A stretch of 64,000 nt of DNA, taken from Piscinibacter sp. XHJ-5 (GTDB lineage Bacteria > Pseudomonadota > Gammaproteobacteria > Burkholderiales > Burkholderiaceae_C). Positions 59,198 to 64,000 of this stretch are shown here, one piece after another. The DNA is taken from NCBI RefSeq assembly GCF_029855045.1, contig NZ_CP123228.1, positions 3,100,001 through 3,164,000 of the forward strand. The letters run 5' to 3'. How positions within the stretch are numbered: position 1 is the first letter of the stretch; the number at the start of each line of letters is the position of its first letter. Below the pieces are notes generated by a model. The model worked only from the letters and a program-made list of their open reading frames with translations, did not search any database and was not told the origin of the DNA. The position numbers and the translations under genes are program-made.

Positions 59198-60310
59198 CTA
59201 CAGAGGCAATGCCGGCGAAACGAAGTGCTCGATCGGGGGTCGCTGCGTCACCACGCTCGGGGGCGCAGCGTGCCCCACGCGGAAGAACATGCACGCGCAC
59301 TCGGCGCGGCCGCCGGTCAGGCGCTGCAGGCGATCGCGGATCTGCTGCTGCACTGCCTCCGACACCCATCCGCCACCCGGCCGCTGGTGCGCGAGCGCGA
59401 TCGCCGCGGCCATCGGCTGGAATGCCAGGCCGGCGGCCGTCGCCGCAAGCCAGGCACGCTCCAGCGCCCGTCCTGCCCCCAGCGAGCGCAAGGACACGTT
59501 GGGTGCATCGCACAGGATCAGGCCGATGCGGGGAGCGAGCCGGCACGGCAGATCGGCGGCCCTCAGCGCCAGCGTGTGATGCACGCCCACCCGCGCCAGC
59601 GTGCGCATCAGCGGCCAGCGCGCCATCGCCGCGAAAGGCGCGCGCATCGGCGGCTCCACTTCGAGTGCTCCGGGTGGCAGGCCCTCGTCCGCGCTTTGCT
59701 GCCAACCCAGCTCGAATCGGATGGCGCTGAACAGTTCGTGGTGCAGCGCCTCGCGCCTGAAGCGCTCGCCCTCGGCGATGCGGATCGCCTGCAAGCCCAG
59801 GGAGCGATGACGCGTGTCGTCGAGCCACTGCAGGCGCGCACCCGGAATCGCCTCGGCCGCCGCGGTCATGCGGTCTGCGTCGACGGGGGCAACCGCTTTG
59901 CGGCGGAAGAAGCGACGGTTGGTGTGACGCGCCCCGATTGCCGCCTCCAGCGCATCGGTGGTCGGCGCGCAGGCGCTCCACACGCACTCGGCGATCAGGT
60001 CGGGCCGCGTCGGGTCGGGCAGCCAGCGGGTGGCCTGCAGCAGGCCCGAGGCGGCCGCGCGCAAGGTCATGTTCTCCACCACCGCGCCGCAGGCGATCAG
60101 GGCCAGTACCTTGCGATGCGGCTGCTCGGACCATGTGGGAAGGTCGGTCGACGCCAGCTGGACGCTGCCGGGACGCAGCTCGAATCGAACGTAGTGGCGG
60201 TTCTCAGCCGATGGCGCGGCGATGCCGGCCTCGAGGATGTGCCGCAGGCGATCGGGCGAAGGCATCACGCCGGGGTCGGCGCCGATTTCCAGGTCGAGAG
60301 GGACGCTCAT
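59198..60310 (-). CDS. Nitroreductase-like flavoprotein
   Basis: The 370-residue protein has an N-terminal nitroreductase-type segment (LRHILEAGIAAPSAENRHYVRFELRPG) and a second one with the Arg cluster AIGARHTNRRFFRRKAV, ending in HQRPGGGWVSEAVQQQIRDRL. This resembles the degenerate nitroreductase domains found with E1-like proteins, such as the Rv1355c type of mycobacteria. It starts 13 bases after the E1-like gene and is the last gene of a three-gene operon. Substrate and cofactor (FMN) binding are inferred. Confidence 0.8.
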   Translation of the reverse strand: MSVPLDLEIGADPGVMPSPDRLRHILEAGIAAPSAENRHYVRFELRPGSVQLASTDLPTWSEQPHRKVLALIACGAVVENMTLRAAASGLLQATRWLPDPTRPDLIAECVWSACAPTTDALEAAIGARHTNRRFFRRKAVAPVDADRMTAAAEAIPGARLQWLDDTRHRSLGLQAIRIAEGERFRREALHHELFSAIRFELGWQQSADEGLPPGALEVEPPMRAPFAAMARWPLMRTLARVGVHHTLALRAADLPCRLAPRIGLILCDAPNVSLRSLGAGRALERAWLAATAAGLAFQPMAAAIALAHQRPGGGWVSEAVQQQIRDRLQRLTGGRAECACMFFRVGHAAPPSVVTQRPPIEHFVSPALPL

Positions 60311-60323
60311 GGCCGGCCGATGC

Positions 60324-61217
60324 TCAGGAGGGCTGCAGCCGCCGCTGCGCGATCGACAGCAGCAGCTTCTGCATCGGATTGCGATGCCCGCCCGGCCGCC
60401 AGGTGCGCCTCAGGCGGTTCTTGTAGGCATCGAAGTGCAGGCCCCACGGGGCGGCGATCACGTCGCCGCGGCGAAGGATCAGCTTCAGCACCTGGGCGGC
60501 CGCGATGCCTGCGCACAGCTGGACCGCGATGATGGTCGATGGCCCGCGGCGCTCGGCGAGGTTCACCCGCGACGGATCGGCGAGGTAGCCCATCTGCAGC
60601 ATCGCCGGCGACAGCCCTACCAGAAAGCGCAGCGCCTGCTGCTCCTGCGACTGGCCCGAGAAGCCGAAGTAATCGTCGAAGCTCATGCCGCCGGGCACGA
60701 AGTTCAGCAGCGCCGCGCCCATGCCCAGCGGCGCCACCGTGGTGGCCGGAATGCCCTTGCGCGTGCATGCCGCGAAGACGCTTTCGCGCATCTGCAGCGC
60801 GAAGAAATCGAGCCCGTCGAGATAGACGTCGCCGTCGGCCAGGAAGGCATCGAGGTTGTCCGGCGTGAGGCCGTGCTCGAACGTGCGCAGGTCCAGCTCG
60901 GGGTTGATCTGGCGCGCCATCTCCACCATGACGTCGAGCTTGGGCCTGTCGATCGTGTCGACCGTGGCGCCGGCCTGGCGATTGAAGTTGGCAACCGAGA
61001 AGGTGTCGAAGTCGGCCACCGAGAAGGCGCCTATGCCCAGCCGCGCCATCGTCAGCAGGTAGATGCCGCCGACGCCGCCCAGTCCGGCGATGCACACACG
61101 CGAGCGCCGCAGGCGCTCCTGCTCGGACTCGGTGACCCAGCCGATGTTGCGCGAAAAGGCCGCCTCGTACGAGTAGGCAGGGGAGGGTGAGGTCATTGCG
61201 GGAATCGGCACGCCCAT
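60324..61217 (-). CDS. E1/ThiF-like adenylyltransferase
   Basis: The 297-residue protein has the E1-like Rossmann domain: VCIAGLGGVGGIYLLTMARLGIG (ATP-binding GxGGxG), VADFDTFSVANFNRQAGA with the conserved Arg/Asn, and LDGLDFFALQMRESVFAACTRKGIP. A pair of Cys that would bind zinc in MoeB/ThiF is not evident. It may adenylate a carboxylate in a peptide-like or amide-forming pathway. The ATG at 61196 (MTSPSPAYS) is an alternative start. It lies between the acyltransferase and nitroreductase-like genes. Confidence 0.87.
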   Translation of the reverse strand: MGVPIPAMTSPSPAYSYEAAFSRNIGWVTESEQERLRRSRVCIAGLGGVGGIYLLTMARLGIGAFSVADFDTFSVANFNRQAGATVDTIDRPKLDVMVEMARQINPELDLRTFEHGLTPDNLDAFLADGDVYLDGLDFFALQMRESVFAACTRKGIPATTVAPLGMGAALLNFVPGGMSFDDYFGFSGQSQEQQALRFLVGLSPAMLQMGYLADPSRVNLAERRGPSTIIAVQLCAGIAAAQVLKLILRRGDVIAAPWGLHFDAYKNRLRRTWRPGGHRNPMQKLLLSIAQRRLQPS

Positions 61218-61289
61218 GGCAACACCGTGGCGCCCGGCAAACGGCGCGCCATCCCGCTCGGCGCGCGCCCGGTGAACGCCGCCGGTGCC

Positions 61290-62120
61290 TCAGCGGCGGC
61301 GCAGGCGGCCGACGATGCCGGCCTCTTCGGCGGGCGAGAAGAAGTACGGATAAAGCGACCGCTCGCCCTCGGCCAGGTGCTGCCGGCCGCCGAATTTCTC
61401 GATCTGCGCGTGCGCGTGGGCGAAATCGAGCGACATCAGGACCGCCGGCGCATCGACGCGCGGGTTCATGCGCTCGGGGCCTCTGACCACGAAGCCGAGC
61501 ATGCGCTCGTAGTAGCGCACGTGGCGCGGATTGACCTCGATCAGCAGGTCCTGGTAGCGGTTCACGCGATGCGCGTAGATGTAGGCGACGTGGAACAGCG
61601 AGGCCAGCACGCGCTTGGAGCGCACCAGGGTGTCCATCGCGAGCTTGGTGAATTCGCAGACCTGGCGGTCGCTGCGGCGCAGCGTCTCGACTTCTTCGTG
61701 GAACAGCTCGTCCACGTTGAGGCCGGTCGGCGAATCGAAGCCGACGGTGATGGTCCCCATGACCTCGTCGTGCTCGCAGGCGGTCAGGGTGATGCGGTTG
61801 GGGGCAGGTTGCGGCAGGCCGTTGGTGCGGTAGCCGCGGGTGGCGTACATGCGGTCGATGAGGATGCTCGCCGAGCTGCGATAGCCGAACGAATCGGCAG
61901 CGCGGATCGTGAACAGCCGCTGGCTGCCTCCGATATCGGGAACATCGTTTGCAGCCGGCTGATCGAGCAGCATCGTCCGCAGGGAATGCGGCGTCTCGAA
62001 CGGAACGCCGATGATGGTGCTGCCCTTCTCGTGCTCTTCCCGCAGGCGGGCGGCGGCAGGGGCGGGGTTGTGCGCCGAAAAGTGCTTGCGGACGGGTTGC
62101 TGCTGACTCGCGATTTGCAT
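61290..62120 (-). CDS. FeeM-like N-acyltransferase (GNAT/acyl-HSL-synthase fold)
   Basis: The 276-residue protein resembles N-acyl amino acid synthases (FeeM/NasY), which share the GNAT-like fold of LuxI proteins: LIDRMYATRGYRTNG, MGTITVGFDSPTGLNVDELF (beta-4 and the following loop), VCEFTKLAMDTLVRSKRVLASLF and LIEVNPRHVRYYERMLGF. It would transfer an acyl chain from acyl-ACP to an amine. It heads the operon with the E1-like and nitroreductase-like genes, about 72 bases upstream of the former. The product is unknown. Confidence 0.8.
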   Translation of the reverse strand: MQIASQQQPVRKHFSAHNPAPAAARLREEHEKGSTIIGVPFETPHSLRTMLLDQPAANDVPDIGGSQRLFTIRAADSFGYRSSASILIDRMYATRGYRTNGLPQPAPNRITLTACEHDEVMGTITVGFDSPTGLNVDELFHEEVETLRRSDRQVCEFTKLAMDTLVRSKRVLASLFHVAYIYAHRVNRYQDLLIEVNPRHVRYYERMLGFVVRGPERMNPRVDAPAVLMSLDFAHAHAQIEKFGGRQHLAEGERSLYPYFFSPAEEAGIVGRLRRR

Positions 62121-62168
62121 GTGACCCCTGGTGCTTTCGAATGGAACTCAATGGGCAGCCCGACGCCT

Positions 62169-62206
62169 GTGAAGAAGCTTCACATTCGTGAGGACCGTCG
62201 ACGGTC
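62169..62206. promoter_or_regulatory. Two adjacent dyads upstream of the acyltransferase operon
   Basis: GTGAAG-aag-CTTCAC (62169-62183) and the perfect 14-base palindrome GACCGTCGACGGTC (62193-62206) lie 50-90 bases before the acyltransferase ATG. Their position suits operators controlling this operon. The binding proteins are unknown. Confidence 0.5.
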
Positions 62207-62391
62207 TTCCTCCTGATGGGTTCGCGCACGTCTGCTGCGGACGTGCGCTGGCGCCTGTGCGGACTTGCGCGTCACCGGCCCCGGGTGGCGGTGACGATGC
62301 GCTGTTCCCTCATCGCGCTTGTGTGGGTTTCCCGTGAAATTCCGAGCAACCTCGATTGCGTACGAGCTTAGGCTAGAGAAATTTCCGGTGC

Positions 62392-62416
62392 AACAAATGA
62401 AGGGTTGCCATTTGTT
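62392..62416. promoter_or_regulatory. Inverted repeat, candidate operator
   Basis: AACAAATG and CATTTGTT are perfect 8-base arms (62392-62399 and 62409-62416) with a 9-base spacer. An overlapping GCAAC/GTTGC pair uses part of the same region. It lies 145 bases before the aldolase gene. Confidence 0.5.
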
Positions 62417-62560
62417 CCCGCATCGTGTAATTGCTTCACTCCATCGCGAGGCAACTGACGCAGGCTGTCATTTCGAAAAGTCCTTTCACAGCTTGCAGGC
62501 TTTTCACGCCTTCTCGGGCGATGCGATGCTCTTGGCGGACACGGCACAGGACCTTCGACG

Positions 62561-63298
62561 ATGACGACGTCAGACCACTCCACCTTCGACTCACCCGACA
62601 TCCGCAGGCTGCGCAGCGACCTGGCGCTCGCGCTTCGTGCCGCGGACTATCACGGCCTCTCGGAGGGCATCTGCAATCACTTCAGCGTGGCCTTGCCGGA
62701 CGGCAGCCCGCGCTTCCTGATCAACCCGCGCGGGCTGCACTGGAGCGAGATCGGGGCGGCCGACATCGTCATGGTGGATGCCGCGGGCGCCAAGCTCGCG
62801 GGTCGGCACGAGGTCGAGCCGACGGCGATGTTCATTCACGCCGCGGTGCACGGCATCGCGCGCAAGGCCTGCGTGCTGCACACCCACATGCCGTACGCGA
62901 CCGCGCTCACCCTGACCGAGGCCCGCGCACTCGACACGACACTCTCGCAAGGCGCGATGCGCTTTCATGGGCGAATCGCGGTCGACCGCCGCTACAACGG
63001 GCTCGCGCTCGACATGGCGGAAGGTGAGCGCATCGCGCACGCGATGGCCGGCGCCGACGTCGTCTTCCTCGCCAACCACGGCGTCATCGTCTGCGGCGAG
63101 CGGCTGGACCACGCCTACGACGATCTCTACTACCTCGAGCGTGCCTGCCAGCTGCAGGTGATCGCTGCGTCGACCGGCGTGCCGGCGGCGCCGGTCGACC
63201 GCGCCCTGGCGGCGCGCGTGTCCCAGCAGACCGCGGGCGAACGGCTGCAGTCGGAGCTCTTCTTCAAGGCGCTTCGTCGCATGCTGGGCGAGCCCTGA
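62561..63298 (+). CDS. Class II aldolase/adducin-family protein
   Basis: The 245-residue protein has the fuculose-1-phosphate-aldolase fold: LRAADYHGLSEGICNHFSVAL, FLINPRGLHWSEIG, zinc-site histidines in VLHTHMPYATAL, and LANHGVIVCGERLDHAYDDLYYLERAC. Members without a linked sugar kinase act on diverse substrates. It is divergent from the acyltransferase operon. CAGGA lies 9 bases before the ATG. Confidence 0.9.
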   Translation: MTTSDHSTFDSPDIRRLRSDLALALRAADYHGLSEGICNHFSVALPDGSPRFLINPRGLHWSEIGAADIVMVDAAGAKLAGRHEVEPTAMFIHAAVHGIARKACVLHTHMPYATALTLTEARALDTTLSQGAMRFHGRIAVDRRYNGLALDMAEGERIAHAMAGADVVFLANHGVIVCGERLDHAYDDLYYLERACQLQVIAASTGVPAAPVDRALAARVSQQTAGERLQSELFFKALRRMLGEP

Positions 63299-63307
63299 AG
63301 CGGCTCT

Positions 63308-63604
63308 TCACGCGCGGCCGCCGCTGCGCGAGTCGATCAGCTGGACGAGGTTGCGCCCCAGCTCGGTGAGCTCGAGATTGCCGCCGTTCCAGCGCATCCA
63401 ATGCAGGAGCACGTAGGCGTCGAGATCGTCCTCGGCCACCTCGCCGGCCCGGCGGCGCCACAGCTTGTCCGCAGACGAAGGAAGCGCCTCCAGCAGCGCC
63501 TGCCAGCGCGCCGGCTGCAGTCCGGCACGGCGGGCTGAAGACGGGGACAGCAGCAAGGCAATCTCGGCGCCGCTCGCCGCTGGTCGGATATCGCTTTGGC
63601 TCAT
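63308..63604 (-). CDS. Small protein of unknown function
   Basis: The 98-residue protein (MSQSDIRPAASGAEIALLL) is soluble, with a Trp/Arg-rich middle (LLEALPSSADKLWRRRAGEVAEDDLDAYVLLHWMRWNGG) and an end LELTELGRNLVQLIDS that could form a small helical or winged-helix fold. It is convergent with the aldolase gene, 9 bases apart. I recognise no family, and the ribosome site at the ATG is weak. Confidence 0.6.
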   Translation of the reverse strand: MSQSDIRPAASGAEIALLLSPSSARRAGLQPARWQALLEALPSSADKLWRRRAGEVAEDDLDAYVLLHWMRWNGGNLELTELGRNLVQLIDSRSGGRA

Positions 63605-63962
63605 GCCCGGTTCCCAGGAGCGCCTGCATCGACACGGCAACGCTGCTGGCGGTGTCGCTCCAGGCGAGTGGCGCGGCAGGCGTCGTTTCACGTCTCAGCG
63701 TCGGCCTGCCTCGAATCGAGTCAGGGTAGCACGCGAGCCAGGGTGGTAAAATTGCGGCTTCCGCCGGCGACGAGCGGCCCCCCGGGCCGCAGGCCTTCGA
63801 CACCGGCATTGCTCCCACCCCCGAGCCGTTCTTCCGCCGATCCTGCCCGGGATCACCGCGGCGCGAGCGGCGCCTCTCGTCCACCCGCCAGGGTGCCTTT
63901 CGTACCGGCGCGACCCGGCTCTTCGCGCGCGGCCTGCATACACCGTCACCAGGAGAGCCGAT
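63605..63962. other. 358-base region upstream of infA
   Basis: Contains a plausible -10 (TAAAAT, 63747-63752) on the + strand. The remaining 200 bases would form the infA leader, G/C-rich with several possible hairpins. I see no gene in it. Confidence 0.45.
63747..63752 (+). promoter_or_regulatory. Candidate -10 for infA
   Basis: GGTAAAATTGCGG is the most A/T-rich point of the region and resembles -10 regions of Burkholderiales translation genes. No clear -35 is present 17 bases upstream. Confidence 0.4.
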
Positions 63963-64000
63963 ATGGCCAAGGAAGAACTCATCGAGATGAGCGGCATCGT
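63963..64000 (+). CDS. infA: Translation initiation factor IF-1 (5' end only)
   Basis: Only the first 12 codons and part of the next are inside the window: MAKEELIEMSGI. This matches the second-type IF-1 of Burkholderiales, which is encoded outside the ribosomal operon; the spc-operon copy usually begins MAKDDVIQMQG. CAGGAGAG lies 6 bases before the ATG. The rest lies beyond the right edge. Confidence 0.85.
   Translation, partial: MAKEELIEMSGI

Larger units (their letters stand above)
62121..62560. other. 440-base divergent regulatory region with multiple dyads
   Basis: Between the acyltransferase operon and the class II aldolase gene. It contains three dyads, listed separately, and an A/T-rich patch (62335-62400). 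I see no gene and no sigma-54 element. Confidence 0.5.

Overview
The window is 64 kb of high-GC chromosomal DNA, densely coding on both strands. I see no rRNA, tRNA, CRISPR array, insertion sequence or phage genes. The gene content fits a betaproteobacterium of the order Burkholderiales, perhaps of the Rubrivivax/Leptothrix/Variovorax type. The pointers are the solo second-type infA at the right edge, a PEP-CTERM protein, a sen (selenoneine) locus, PE-LIG-POL LigD, and Burkholderiales-style small stress proteins. The taxonomic placement is inference from gene types, not from an alignment.

Layout. 1-7.6 kb: a partial DUF6502 gene, a CBS-domain/thioredoxin-reductase-like pair, the DNA ligase/polymerase LigD, and a hybrid histidine kinase. 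8-20.7 kb: an NtrC-type regulator, a transglutaminase-like protein, a lone receiver protein, fumarase C, DUF4398/OmpA lipoproteins, two more sensor kinases and an AsmA-like protein. 20.7-28.6 kb: a sigma-54 gene (rpoN paralogue), a hemerythrin-domain gene overlapping a glycosyltransferase, a second NtrC-type regulator, a YihY-like protein and an AI-2E-family permease. 28.6-35.2 kb: a selenium locus, senC-senB divergent from senA, followed by a complete PhnCDE-like ABC transporter. 35.4-49.3 kb: phospholipase-D-type synthase, MscS-like channel, several glycosyltransferases, PAP2, polysaccharide deacetylase, two DUF4142 proteins, topoisomerase IB, and an operon of two GT9 enzymes, a GT4 enzyme and a GmhB-like phosphatase. 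49.3-56 kb: small stress-type proteins (DUF883-like, GlsB/YeaQ, CsbD, 17M-like, glycine-zipper lipoprotein), a hybrid kinase and a receiver. 56-64 kb: a manganese riboswitch with a GDT1-family transporter, a LacI-family regulator, a PEP-CTERM protein, an acyltransferase/E1-like/nitroreductase operon, a class II aldolase and the start of infA.

The most striking signal is not a gene. A 16-base element, close to GGGCACGNNNNTTGCC with strict GG-N10-GC spacing, occurs about two dozen times, almost always 20-90 bases upstream of a start codon and in the right orientation. This is the sigma-54 -24/-12 promoter. Sites precede rpoN itself, hemerythrin, at least four glycosyltransferase/envelope operons, the AsmA-like gene, the OmpA/DUF4398 pair, DUF4142 and DUF2383 genes, CsbD, GlsB, the PEP-CTERM gene, three signalling genes and possibly ligD. 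With two NtrC-type activators also present, the window looks like the core of a sigma-54 envelope, exopolysaccharide and stress regulon built around an apparently self-activating rpoN paralogue. The regulon is inferred by reading motifs; no expression data support it.

Two other systems deserve attention. One is the selenoneine locus with its linked transporter. The other is a three-gene FeeM-like acyltransferase/ThiF-like/nitroreductase-like operon with prominent upstream dyads, which I cannot assign to a known pathway.
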